From: an uncultured Prevotellaceae bacterium
GTDB lineage: Bacteria > Bacteroidota > Bacteroidia > Bacteroidales > Bacteroidaceae
NCBI GenBank assembly: GCA_902776685.1
Contig: CACYRB010000004.1
Location: 1 to 64,000 of the forward strand
Length of the DNA: 64,000 nucleotides
Direction: 5' to 3'
The notes below the pieces were generated by a model. The model saw only the letters and a list, made by a program, of their open reading frames with translations. It did no database searches and was not told the origin of the DNA. Below, piece after piece: positions 17,179 to 25,866 of the stretch. Positions within the stretch are counted from its first letter, which is position 1; the number at the start of each line of letters is the position of its first letter. The translations under genes were made by a program, and so were the position numbers.

Positions 17179-18411
17179 ATGAAATCCCATAAAATGACAG
17201 CATTAAATGTGCTGAATTATATATTTGTCTTTGTCGTATGGACATGGCCCTTTTTGGCATCCGATGTTTTCTTTGGAATAGATGCGGCAGGTCGTGTACC
17301 AATGACGTTGACCTTTATTACGTTTTTTGCAAATTACTTTTCTAAGAATCGTCGGTTTATGCTGGACCGTCCGTATGTGTTTTGGATGCTGTGGACGATT
17401 TATGCAATCTTTAATTTCTGGACGAAGAAACCGATGATGGCAGAGGAACCTGTTTCTTTTTGCATCAATCGTTTTTCTATCTTAATGGTTTTGTACGTTT
17501 CTGCGTGGGAATATATCGAACGTCCTAAACGGTTCCTGATGTTTGTAACATTCGTATGCTTTGCCATCGGTCTGCTTACCATCGACAGCGAAATGTTGAG
17601 GACTCAGTTACAAGGAAATGCGGAAAACTTGAACGACCATTATATTTCGGAATTCGGAAATGTCATTCCTTTGCAGATGATGATTTTGACGTTTTTCCTC
17701 ATTCTTGCTTATTTCAAGAAGTATCTGAAACTTCTGCCCACGGTAGTCATCTTCCTTTCAGTAGCCTTCTTTATCATTATTGTCAGTGCCACCCGTAAGG
17801 CGTTCGGAGGCATTGTCATCATTGTGTTCTTTTCTTTCTTACCCTATTTCATGAAGCGCTCCTGGCGTTCTGTGATAGCCTTGCTACTCTTCTATTTTGT
17901 TTATCAAGGAGTAGACTACCTGATGGAAAATACTTTTATGGGTGAGCGTGTGACAGAAATCTATGAATTGCATGATGAGTATGAAAAAGGAACGTTCCTT
18001 TACTATATGGGAGACCGCGCATATATGTATGTTCAGGGATGGCAACTGTTTTTAGAAAACATGTGGACGGGTATTGGTCTTCGTAATTTTATGGATGTCG
18101 CGCAATCAGAAATGGTGCTTCATACGGAATATATGGTGCAACTGACAGAATGTGGCCTCATAGGAGCAGCTTTATATCTTGCCTTTAACGTTAGTATCAT
18201 CATCGGTTTGGTGAAGGCTGCCCTTAAAAAAATAGACTTCAAACAGACCTTGGTATGTTTAGGACTGATGATAGCAATCCTGTTTATTTCGTTTACTGCG
18301 TGGACGTATGCGTTCCCAATCTATTTTATAGCCCTTGGAATCGTTATAGGGCATTATAAACGTTTGAACAATGAAAATAGCGATACAAAACCACACACAA
18401 GGGTTTCATAA
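17179..18411 (+). CDS. O-antigen/capsule polymerase-like protein (Wzy)
   Basis: 410 residues, 10-11 predicted helices with a larger periplasmic loop near residues 245-310 containing GDRAYMYVQGWQLF and WTGIGLRNF, the arrangement of Wzy_C/O-antigen ligase family proteins (PF04932). Together with Wzx this points to Wzx/Wzy-dependent assembly. The C-terminus overlaps the next gene by 41 nt in another frame. A ligase role is possible, but location next to wzx favours polymerase. Confidence 0.8.
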   Translation: MKSHKMTALNVLNYIFVFVVWTWPFLASDVFFGIDAAGRVPMTLTFITFFANYFSKNRRFMLDRPYVFWMLWTIYAIFNFWTKKPMMAEEPVSFCINRFSILMVLYVSAWEYIERPKRFLMFVTFVCFAIGLLTIDSEMLRTQLQGNAENLNDHYISEFGNVIPLQMMILTFFLILAYFKKYLKLLPTVVIFLSVAFFIIIVSATRKAFGGIVIIVFFSFLPYFMKRSWRSVIALLLFYFVYQGVDYLMENTFMGERVTEIYELHDEYEKGTFLYYMGDRAYMYVQGWQLFLENMWTGIGLRNFMDVAQSEMVLHTEYMVQLTECGLIGAALYLAFNVSIIIGLVKAALKKIDFKQTLVCLGLMIAILFISFTAWTYAFPIYFIALGIVIGHYKRLNNENSDTKPHTRVS

Positions 18412-19393
18412 GGCCTGGATAGCCTACTGCGAGCAGCACGACATCGCCTATAAGTTGGTGGATGCCTATGCCAATGATGCCATTGAGCAAATCAGAGACT
18501 GCGATATCTTCTTATGGCATTTTCATCAGGGCAATTACAAGGACATGCAAATGGCTCAGCCATTGCTTTACTCTTTGGAGGCGATGGGAAAGAAGGTTTT
18601 CCCAGACTTCCATACCTGTTGGCATTTCGATAACAAGGTAGCGCAGAAATACCTGTTGGAAGCGATAGGAGCTCCTTTAGTGCCGACCTATGTTTATTAT
18701 ACTAAGGAAGAAGCGTTAAAAGGAATATCCGAAATGACCTTTCCCAAAGTATTTAAACTCAAAGGTGGTGCCGGAGCATCAAATGTCAGATTGGCAAAGA
18801 CAGAGAAAGAAGCCCGTCGGTTGATAAATCAGGCTTTTGGAAAAGGATTCTCGCAATATAGCGTAAAGAGTCATTTTAAAGATGCCCTTCGTCGGTATCG
18901 TCAGGGAAAAAACACTTTGTGCGATGTGCTGCGCCCGTTTTTCTACGCCCTAAAACCGTACCCCACGGAGTTTGCCCACTATCACGGTCGCGAAATCGGA
19001 TATGTCTATTTCCAAGACTATATTCCTATGAACACAACTGATTTTAGAGTAAAAGTTGTGGGCGGAAATTGTTGGGCATTTCAGCGTAAGGTCAGAAAAA
19101 ATGATTTCAGGGCCTCAGGAAGTGGAGAACTTCTTTTTAATAAGGACTCAATTTCCATGGAAATAGTTAAAATAGCGCAAGATGTTGCCAAAAAACTGTC
19201 TTTACAATCTGTTGCTTTTGATTTTGTCCAAGATAAGATAAATAATAAGTATCTTCTCGTTGAAATGTCTTATGGTTTTGGATTTGACGAGGAAGAGACA
19301 ACTCATGGATATTGGGATGCAGATAGGGTCTTTCACACAGAAAAGTTCAATCCTTTCCAGTGGATGATAGAAGAGGTGATGGAAGCGAGGTAA
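18371..19393 (+). CDS. ATP-grasp superfamily protein
   Basis: 340 residues, soluble. The ATP-grasp region spans roughly 95-330: FPKVFKLKGGAGASNVRL is the nucleotide-binding strand-loop, and VAFDFVQD...YLLVEMSYGFG supplies metal-binding acidic residues. Family members ligate a carboxylate to an amine via an acyl phosphate, so it may add an amino acid or peptide-like group to a uronic acid of the polymer; this role is inferred. The ATG at 18371 lies inside the end of the polymerase gene, indicating coupling. A 145-nt gap follows with no evident gene. Confidence 0.75.
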   Translation: MKIAIQNHTQGFHKAWIAYCEQHDIAYKLVDAYANDAIEQIRDCDIFLWHFHQGNYKDMQMAQPLLYSLEAMGKKVFPDFHTCWHFDNKVAQKYLLEAIGAPLVPTYVYYTKEEALKGISEMTFPKVFKLKGGAGASNVRLAKTEKEARRLINQAFGKGFSQYSVKSHFKDALRRYRQGKNTLCDVLRPFFYALKPYPTEFAHYHGREIGYVYFQDYIPMNTTDFRVKVVGGNCWAFQRKVRKNDFRASGSGELLFNKDSISMEIVKIAQDVAKKLSLQSVAFDFVQDKINNKYLLVEMSYGFGFDEEETTHGYWDADRVFHTEKFNPFQWMIEEVMEAR

Positions 19394-19538
19394 ACAATTT
19401 TGACTTTACAGGCTGGATGGTTGAAGATTTAATGAAAGAAAAGTAGTCCATGTTTCCTGTAATTGAAAAATAGTTGCGTAGAGTATTTATGTCCATAATT
19501 GGTGAAGCTATAACGAAAAGTAAATAAGAGAGAAGCTA

Positions 19539-20627
19539 ATGGGCAAAAGTAAGAATAAAAGAGTATTCATTTGGACTAAAAGTATATCTGATTTATTTGT
19601 CGGTACTAATCTTGTTGGAGGTATAGCGATACAGTTGTATTTCTGGTCTCAAGTATTTAAAAAAAATGGGTGGGAAGTTCATACAATGACGAACTTTCCG
19701 TCATTTGAAAAAAAAGGAATCCGATTTCATAGAAATCGAATGTGGCTTAAAACAGAGATATTTCATGATTGGTTCACGCTGATATGGATATCAATAAGAT
19801 ACAGACCTCAGGTCATTATTTCTCGTGGAGCGTCACGTTCCGATTATGCTCTTTCTGTTGTTTCGCGATGGTTTAAGATTAAGTATATTCTTTTTGGTGC
19901 GAGTGATACAGACTTTCAAATTGGGAAAGAATTGATAGTAGGTGAATACAATAGGAAACTATACCAGAAAGCAATTCCCAAAATTGATTATTTTGTAGTT
20001 CAAAATAGTTGCCAGCAACAATATCTAAAGCATAATTATAATAAAGACTCTTTGGTTATTCCCAATATATGGCTTGAAAAAGCTGCTGATGAAAAAACGA
20101 CCGAGAAAGAGTTTGATGTGATATGGGTTGCAAATTTGAGGATGCTAAAAAGACCAGAGTGGCTGATGAATGCAGCACGTAAATTGCCTGAATTAAAGTT
20201 TGCAATGGTTGGCGGCCCAACAGCAGATAAACAGTATTTTGACGAAATAAAAGAAGAAGCAAATCTGATACCTAATCTGACATTCTTTGGACAACAGTCA
20301 TTTCAGCAAACAAATGAGTTGATAGGTAAGTCAAGGATACTGACATGTACTTCAGAATTTGAAGGGTTCCCCAATACATTCCTTCAGGCGTGGGCACAAA
20401 AAATCCCCGTAGTGTCTACTGTTGATCCCAGTGGTGTTATTGAGAATTATAATTTAGGCAGAGTTGTAGACAACGAAAAAAAATTTGTTAATGAAATTGT
20501 TCAACTTGTTAGTGACAAGGATGAATATATGAAAAAACAAAAAACTATAGAGACCTACTTTATGAAAGTACATTCAGCAGAAAAAAACTATATAAAACTG
20601 ATTAATTATTTAAATATTCAAGAGTGA
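19539..20627 (+). CDS. Glycosyltransferase family 4
   Basis: 362 residues, GT-B fold. The N-terminal half holds the acceptor domain (SDLFVGTNLVGGIAIQLYFW). The C-terminal half has the GT4 donor-binding signature TCTSEFEGFPNTFLQAWA near residue 270, including the E-x7-E motif. It is expected to be cytoplasmic or peripheral and to add one sugar to the lipid-linked unit. Its stop codon overlaps the GTG of a truncated acetyltransferase frame. Very AT-rich. Confidence 0.88.
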   Translation: MGKSKNKRVFIWTKSISDLFVGTNLVGGIAIQLYFWSQVFKKNGWEVHTMTNFPSFEKKGIRFHRNRMWLKTEIFHDWFTLIWISIRYRPQVIISRGASRSDYALSVVSRWFKIKYILFGASDTDFQIGKELIVGEYNRKLYQKAIPKIDYFVVQNSCQQQYLKHNYNKDSLVIPNIWLEKAADEKTTEKEFDVIWVANLRMLKRPEWLMNAARKLPELKFAMVGGPTADKQYFDEIKEEANLIPNLTFFGQQSFQQTNELIGKSRILTCTSEFEGFPNTFLQAWAQKIPVVSTVDPSGVIENYNLGRVVDNEKKFVNEIVQLVSDKDEYMKKQKTIETYFMKVHSAEKNYIKLINYLNIQE

Positions 20628-20731
20628 AACAAACAGCATTTGAGAAATATCGGTATCTAATTGAGAGCGATTTTCATCGTTACGGAGGATATAGGTGGAA
20701 AGTGTTTCAAGTACCTACTATTAGTAGATAA
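20624..20731 (+). pseudogene. 5' fragment of a serine-acetyltransferase-like gene
   Basis: GTG at 20624 overlaps the stop codon of the upstream transferase (GTGA). The 35-codon frame reads KYRYLIESDFHRYGGYRW, resembling the N-terminus of serine O-acetyltransferase-like proteins common in Bacteroidetes capsule loci, and then meets a stop; no hexapeptide-repeat domain follows. The assignment rests on a short stretch and is tentative. It is best read as the surviving start of a gene lost by deletion or replacement, with translational coupling still intact. Confidence 0.55.
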
Positions 20732-21016
20732 TATAAAAGAGTTATCAGTTGTTTAAACCCTTTGAAAGAAATCAAAATCTGTGCCATTCAGTAATGCTTT
20801 AATGTTTTTTGTGAATTGCCAAAGTCGTTTTAACACGGAGAATGGAAAATTTCAAAACTTTTTCCTCGCGGTCGCAAATAACGCAAGCATTCGTGTGCAA
20901 TGCTATCGCCCCCTAAATTAGGGGGGTGGGGGTCTTTTCAAGATGCATGTGTGCAATATTTTACCGATGGAAACCGACGGAAACGGACTGTAACCTTTAA
21001 ATTTTTCAGTAAAAAA

Positions 21017-21095
21017 GCTATGCTTTATGCTCCAAAAAGGTATGCTTTATGAGTGATAAAGGTATGCTTTATGAGTGATAAAGGTATGCTTTTTT
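21017..21095. repeat. 22-bp-period direct repeat array
   Basis: Units at 21017-21038 (diverged), 21039-21060 and 21061-21082 (identical to each other), then a partial unit. The core is ggtatgctttatgagtgata. The surrounding 591-nt gap (20628-21218) has no intact gene. It holds the acetyltransferase fragment, a small G/C-rich dyad (ccccctaaattaggggg near 20910) and nothing else I can name. The array resembles in scale the 23-bp array upstream of the ATPase at 28359-29633. Confidence 0.8.
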
Positions 21096-21218
21096 GAAAT
21101 CAACCAATATTTCGTCATTAAATCGCTCTCGTTTTGTTCTAAAACGAAGATAAAACCATACAGAAAGTTTTAACACTTGCCATTCGGTTTTAAGATTTGT
21201 TAACTTGCAAAAGCAAAG

Positions 21219-22301
21219 ATGAAAATACTTCAACTCTCTTTCACATTATCCTCTGGTGGCGCAGAGCGATTTGTCGTTGACTTGTGCAATCATTTTGCCG
21301 AGAATACCGACAACGAGATAGTGCTCGTTATTACCAATGAGGCTAACGAGAGAAACACGCATTATCGTCAGGAATTGTCGGCCAACGTGAGATTTCTGAG
21401 CTTGGGTTGCAAGTCTGGGCTAACTTTGAAAAGTTTTTGGCGGGTATTCCAGATTATCAGAAAAGAAAAACCTGATGTCGTGCATGCTCATTGTCAACTT
21501 TTATTATTGCTGTTACCTGCACTGTTCTTCCCGAAAATAAAATTCTTCCACACATTGCATAGCTTGGCAGAGGTATGTTTGAGGAGCCCCAAGCTAAAAG
21601 GTCTTTACCGCTATCTATACAAGAATAAGGTTCAGGCCATCACAATCTCTGACGAGTGCCGGCAGTCGTTCGAGGCGTTATACCATTTAGACAACTCGAT
21701 AAGAATAAACAACGGGCGTTCGCCAATAGCAACAACCGCAGAGAAAGAATCTATTAAAGAGACGGTTGAAAAATTGAAAAAAGACAATCATACACCTGTG
21801 TTCATACATGTGGCTCGCAGAAATCCCCTGAAGAATCAAAAACGTTTGTTCTCCACTTTTGAACGGTTACAACAGGAAGGTTATGACTTCTTATTGCTAT
21901 GCATAGGTTCGGGTTACGAGCAAGAGTACGCACCGAAATACAAAGACAATGCTCAAATAAAAATTCTGGGGGAGAAGAAGAATGTTGGAGATTATTTGGC
22001 AGCATCCGACTTTTTTGTCCTTTCAAGCGATTTCGAAGGTCTCCCTATTTCCCTTTTAGAAGCTATGTCGATGGGTGTTGTTCCGATATCCACCCCTGCC
22101 GGTGGAGTGAAAGACGTGATTCGGGATGGGGAGAATGGGTTTATGTGTAGCCTCATTGATGATGAAGAGTTTTATAAAACGGTAAAAGACGTTTTTGCTG
22201 GTTCAAATACGATAGATAGAGATGCAATAATAAAAGAGTATAATGAAAAATACTCAATGAGGTCTTGTGCAGAAAGATATAATATTTTATATCAGAAATA
22301 A
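21219..22301 (+). CDS. Glycosyltransferase family 4
   Basis: 360 residues. The N-terminal FTLSSGGAERFVVDLCNHF carries the GGAER loop typical of GT4. The C-terminal domain shows VLSSDFEGLPISLLEAMSMG, with the E-x7-E donor-phosphate motif around residue 272. A retaining GT-B enzyme adding a sugar to the repeat unit is expected; the donor is unknown. It follows the repeat-filled gap, so it may depend on read-through or on a weak local promoter (ttaacttgc near 21199). Confidence 0.9.
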   Translation: MKILQLSFTLSSGGAERFVVDLCNHFAENTDNEIVLVITNEANERNTHYRQELSANVRFLSLGCKSGLTLKSFWRVFQIIRKEKPDVVHAHCQLLLLLLPALFFPKIKFFHTLHSLAEVCLRSPKLKGLYRYLYKNKVQAITISDECRQSFEALYHLDNSIRINNGRSPIATTAEKESIKETVEKLKKDNHTPVFIHVARRNPLKNQKRLFSTFERLQQEGYDFLLLCIGSGYEQEYAPKYKDNAQIKILGEKKNVGDYLAASDFFVLSSDFEGLPISLLEAMSMGVVPISTPAGGVKDVIRDGENGFMCSLIDDEEFYKTVKDVFAGSNTIDRDAIIKEYNEKYSMRSCAERYNILYQK

Positions 22302-22308
22302 GTAGAAT

Positions 22309-23349
22309 ATGGATTTTGGGAAGGTACTTTATGTCGGACCGGCTTGCCGTTATCCTAAAGGAGGGGTTGCCTCGGTGTTGTATGCTTATAGTACAATGCT
22401 TGATCCATTCATTTTCGTCGCAACAACGAAAGGTGGAAATGCGGCAAAGCTATTGTGTGTGTTTGTTGTCGCTTTCTTTCAATTTTTGTGGAAGCTATGC
22501 AATCCGACAATAAAAATAGTTCATCTTCACGGCGCGTCAAATGGCAGCTTTTGGAGGAAGGCTATTCTTATTTGCTTCGCAAAATTATTTAGAAAAAAAA
22601 TAGTCTATCATATTCATGGTGGCGGATTCAAAGTTTTTTCCAAAAAGCACGCTCATGTTGTTCCTTATATCTTGAAGAAATGTGATGTGATAGTCGCTCT
22701 TTCCGAACATTGGAAAGAATTTTTTGAAAAGGAAATGAAGTGTAAGAATGTCGTGGTGATTCCTAATGTGATAGAAGAACCGGAGGAGGACCATAGCATC
22801 AGGAAGGATGACGTGTGCAATTTCTTGTTTTTAGGGAAGATATGTAAAGAAAAAGGAATATTTGACCTGATGGATGTGCTTGGGGAAAACAAGAATATAT
22901 TTAAGGACAAGCTGAAATTGTATGTCGGTGGCAATGGCGACAAAGAACGGTTGCAAGGATTGATTACGAAATACGACATTGGCGACATGGTTGAATATGC
23001 CGGTTTTGTGAGCGGGGAGCGGAAACGCCAGTTGCTGAATAACAGCCATGTGTATATTCTCCCCTCGTACATTGAAGGATTGCCCATTTCCATATTAGAG
23101 GCGATGTCGTATCATCTCCCTGTGATTTCTACAAATGTCGGCGGAATACCAGAGATTCTGCGTGATGATGTTGAAGGCTATATCATCGAAGCAGGAAATA
23201 AAACGCAGTTGAAAGATGCTATTCTTAAAATGGTAAATATGGATGACGAACGTTTAAGAATGGGCGAACGGGCTTTTCAAACTTGTCGGCCGTATATGCC
23301 GGAAAAGGTTAAAAAGGAACTGTCGATACTCTATAGTAGTTTGATATAA
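22309..23349 (+). CDS. Glycosyltransferase family 4
   Basis: 346 residues. The N-terminal GPACRYPKGGVASVLYAY is the acceptor-domain loop, the fold continues through VHLHGASNGSFWRKA, and ILPSYIEGLPISILEAMSYH carries the E-x7-E donor motif. It starts 7 nt after the previous transferase gene and is followed within ~11 nt by the PaaK-like gene, so the block is one transcript. The sugar donor cannot be told from sequence. Confidence 0.9.
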   Translation: MDFGKVLYVGPACRYPKGGVASVLYAYSTMLDPFIFVATTKGGNAAKLLCVFVVAFFQFLWKLCNPTIKIVHLHGASNGSFWRKAILICFAKLFRKKIVYHIHGGGFKVFSKKHAHVVPYILKKCDVIVALSEHWKEFFEKEMKCKNVVVIPNVIEEPEEDHSIRKDDVCNFLFLGKICKEKGIFDLMDVLGENKNIFKDKLKLYVGGNGDKERLQGLITKYDIGDMVEYAGFVSGERKRQLLNNSHVYILPSYIEGLPISILEAMSYHLPVISTNVGGIPEILRDDVEGYIIEAGNKTQLKDAILKMVNMDDERLRMGERAFQTCRPYMPEKVKKELSILYSSLI

Positions 23350-23360
23350 TCAACTTGTTT

Positions 23361-24647
23361 ATGGGTTTGTTATATTTTAAGGAAACACTAAAATATTTTC
23401 TCCGCAGCCGATTGTTTGTCTCCAGATATGTTAAGGAGGTTGAGCGATTGTATGGAATGTCGCCAGAGGAATTAAGGGCGCGAAACGAAAAGCGTTTCTT
23501 GGAAATATTCCGTTTGGCCTATACAAAATCACCTTTCTATAGCAGGTTGTACAAAGAGCATGGCATTCGTCTGGATGATATTCAATCGTTACAAGACATC
23601 AATAAGCTTCCTGTTGTTACAAAAGACATGTTTCGTGAGCATCCTGAGGAGTTGCTGACTTGTGCGAAATGGAAACTTATCAAAAGCCATACAAGCGGCA
23701 CCACAGGTACGCCCTTGGATGTTTATATGACGTGGCCAATGATGTGGATGTGGCAGGCGTATCTAAATTATTACAGGAATAGATGCGGATTTGTATATGG
23801 TAAGGATGCGATAGTCTCGATAAGGGGACATCTAAATAGAAAAACGATTCAGCTGTATGTTCCGTTGTCAAAAACCTTATTCTTATCAAGCTACACATTG
23901 AGCAGTGGCAATATTGAGCTTTATGTGAATAGGATAAAAGAGGTGTGTCCTAAGGCTATGGAGGGGTATCCAAGTTCGATAGTCTCTTTCTGTAATCTTG
24001 TGCAGGAAAAGAACTTAGACGTCAGGATTCCTATCATTTTCACCTCTTCGGAAACGTTGCAGCAATCGCAACGCGATTTTATCGAGTCGACGCTCAAGGG
24101 AAAGGTCTTTGACCACTATGGAAATACGGAGAGGACAATAGAACTCAGCGAGAACGTTGATCATAATGGCTATTTTGAAGTTCCCGGCTATTCCATCAAT
24201 GAGTATAATGGCGAAAAGGGGATGGTGACGACCTCTTTATTGAACGATGCCTTTCCACTGATTCGCTATCAGGTTGACGACGTGATTGAAACGAGCGAAG
24301 ACGCCTCTCGCCGATACATTTCTTCTATACGTGGCAGGTCCATGATTTCTGTGACGGGCAAAGATGGTACCCAGTTTAACGCCGCCGCTTTAACTTATGT
24401 CGCGAAGGCTGTGCCTGATATTATTATGATGCAGATTGTGCAAAGGGAAATTGGAAAGCTGGATATCAATATCATTCCTCAGGATAGTTTTACCGAAAAA
24501 TCGTTGAAGGAAGGTAAGAAAAATGTGCTGGAGCGAATCGGTGAGAATAATATGGAGATTAAGTTTTGTGTTGTTTCCGAAAAAGACTTGATTCGAACAA
24601 AAAGCAGTAAGGTTCCGTTTGTAGTGAATAAGTGTCAGAGCAAATAA
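23361..24647 (+). CDS. PaaK/CapK-like adenylate-forming protein
   Basis: About 428 residues; an in-frame TTG two codons upstream (23355) is an alternative start. Matches the phenylacetate-CoA ligase (PaaK/CapK) family, with the nucleotide-binding loop SHTSGTTGTPLDV at about residues 112-124 and DHYGNTERTIEL. In capsule clusters CapK-like proteins are thought to activate an acid for transfer to the glycan, but the substrate is unknown. It is next to the ferredoxin-like and pyruvyl-transferase genes, a grouping seen in Bacteroidetes polysaccharide loci. Confidence 0.85.
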   Translation: MGLLYFKETLKYFLRSRLFVSRYVKEVERLYGMSPEELRARNEKRFLEIFRLAYTKSPFYSRLYKEHGIRLDDIQSLQDINKLPVVTKDMFREHPEELLTCAKWKLIKSHTSGTTGTPLDVYMTWPMMWMWQAYLNYYRNRCGFVYGKDAIVSIRGHLNRKTIQLYVPLSKTLFLSSYTLSSGNIELYVNRIKEVCPKAMEGYPSSIVSFCNLVQEKNLDVRIPIIFTSSETLQQSQRDFIESTLKGKVFDHYGNTERTIELSENVDHNGYFEVPGYSINEYNGEKGMVTTSLLNDAFPLIRYQVDDVIETSEDASRRYISSIRGRSMISVTGKDGTQFNAAALTYVAKAVPDIIMMQIVQREIGKLDINIIPQDSFTEKSLKEGKKNVLERIGENNMEIKFCVVSEKDLIRTKSSKVPFVVNKCQSK

Positions 24648-24648
24648 A

Positions 24649-25860
24649 TTGAAAAACATCAATACCATATTATCTGACTGTATGTCGTGCGGCGCGTGTG
24701 CGTCGGTATGTCCGAAAAAGTGCATCTCGTATCGGTTTGGAGGTGCCGCGGATGAGTCTTATGCCCATGCCGATGAGGCAACATGTATTGATTGCGGGAA
24801 ATGCTTGAAGGTATGTCCGGTCAGAAATAGCGAAATTGCTACAGCCTCTCCGCCATTTACAGGTAATTACAAAAAGGTTTTAGCGACCTATAGCAAAAAC
24901 AGCGAACTGAGACGGTCGGCAGCTTCTGGTGGTTTTATCACCACTTTTATTTGCTATATGATGGAAAAGGGATATGCAGATGCGGCTTTGGTCTCTAAGC
25001 GCAATGGTGTTACGGGGAAAGCTTTTATTGCGACGACACAGGAAGAGGTAATTGGCGCAAAGACATCAATTTATGCACCTGTTGATTATGCAAATGGTAT
25101 TTCAGAATTATTTTCAACAACATGTAAGAAGGTAATCGTTGTTGGCCTTCCCTGCCATATTCAGGCTATAAATAATCTCAGAAAGGTTAATAAGGATGTT
25201 GATGCCAAAATCTTATTGACGATATCGATTGTTTGTGGCAAGACGCCAACGACGGATGCATATAGATATATAGCTCGTAAGGGAGGGTTTGACTATGACA
25301 CGATAACATCTGTGAAAAATAGAGGTGAGGGTTGGCCGGGATATATGACAATCAGACATGGTGACGGAGAATACAAAGTTTCGTACAAGTCTGAGATGTC
25401 TATGGGTATGGTGCTGTCTTCTCCTTTCATGTGCAATACGGGATGCCTCTCGTGTGTTGACGGTGTGGGAGTCTCTGCCGACCTGTCGGTGTGTGATGCA
25501 TGGCTTCCACGTTATATGAAGCAAAAGTCGGATGGGTGGAATCTTGTGTTGCTGAAATCGGAGAATGCAATGCAATATATGGGAAATGATGAGATTAGTC
25601 ATTATCTATATTATGAGGAATGTTCAATAGATGATTTTATCAAGGCAAACAGGAGAGTTGTTGAGAAAGCAAAAACAGGTAATAAGATTAGGCTGAAAGA
25701 AAATAGAGTTGCTTTAGGCAAAGAAGCTATTGGATTCAAGAAAAAGATGTATGTGTGGATTACGAAAGCCATAAATAGGACGAAAGTGTTTCAGTCTAAG
25801 GAAAAGATAGGTAGATTGACGCTTGTCTTTGGGAAAGCACTCAATAAATTAAAAGGTTAA
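24649..25860 (+). CDS. Ferredoxin / coenzyme F420 hydrogenase beta-like protein
   Basis: 403 residues. Two 4Fe-4S clusters are indicated by CMSCGACASVCP (from ~residue 11) and CIDCGKCLKVCP (~residue 45). The remainder matches the F420 hydrogenase beta-subunit N and C domains (RSAASGGFITTFICYM; VVGLPCHIQAINNLRK; GCLSCVDGVGVSADLSVCD). Such proteins are common in Bacteroidetes surface-glycan loci beside pyruvyl transferases, presumably as oxidoreductases; the reaction is unknown. The predicted start is TTG: the first ATG lies after the first cysteine of the first cluster and would break it, so the upstream TTG is favoured. Confidence 0.85.
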   Translation: MKNINTILSDCMSCGACASVCPKKCISYRFGGAADESYAHADEATCIDCGKCLKVCPVRNSEIATASPPFTGNYKKVLATYSKNSELRRSAASGGFITTFICYMMEKGYADAALVSKRNGVTGKAFIATTQEEVIGAKTSIYAPVDYANGISELFSTTCKKVIVVGLPCHIQAINNLRKVNKDVDAKILLTISIVCGKTPTTDAYRYIARKGGFDYDTITSVKNRGEGWPGYMTIRHGDGEYKVSYKSEMSMGMVLSSPFMCNTGCLSCVDGVGVSADLSVCDAWLPRYMKQKSDGWNLVLLKSENAMQYMGNDEISHYLYYEECSIDDFIKANRRVVEKAKTGNKIRLKENRVALGKEAIGFKKKMYVWITKAINRTKVFQSKEKIGRLTLVFGKALNKLKG

Positions 25861-25866
25861 GGACGC

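Noticed and set aside
21017..21095. CRISPR array
   Set aside because: Units are back to back with a 22-bp period and no spacers, and no cas genes are nearby.
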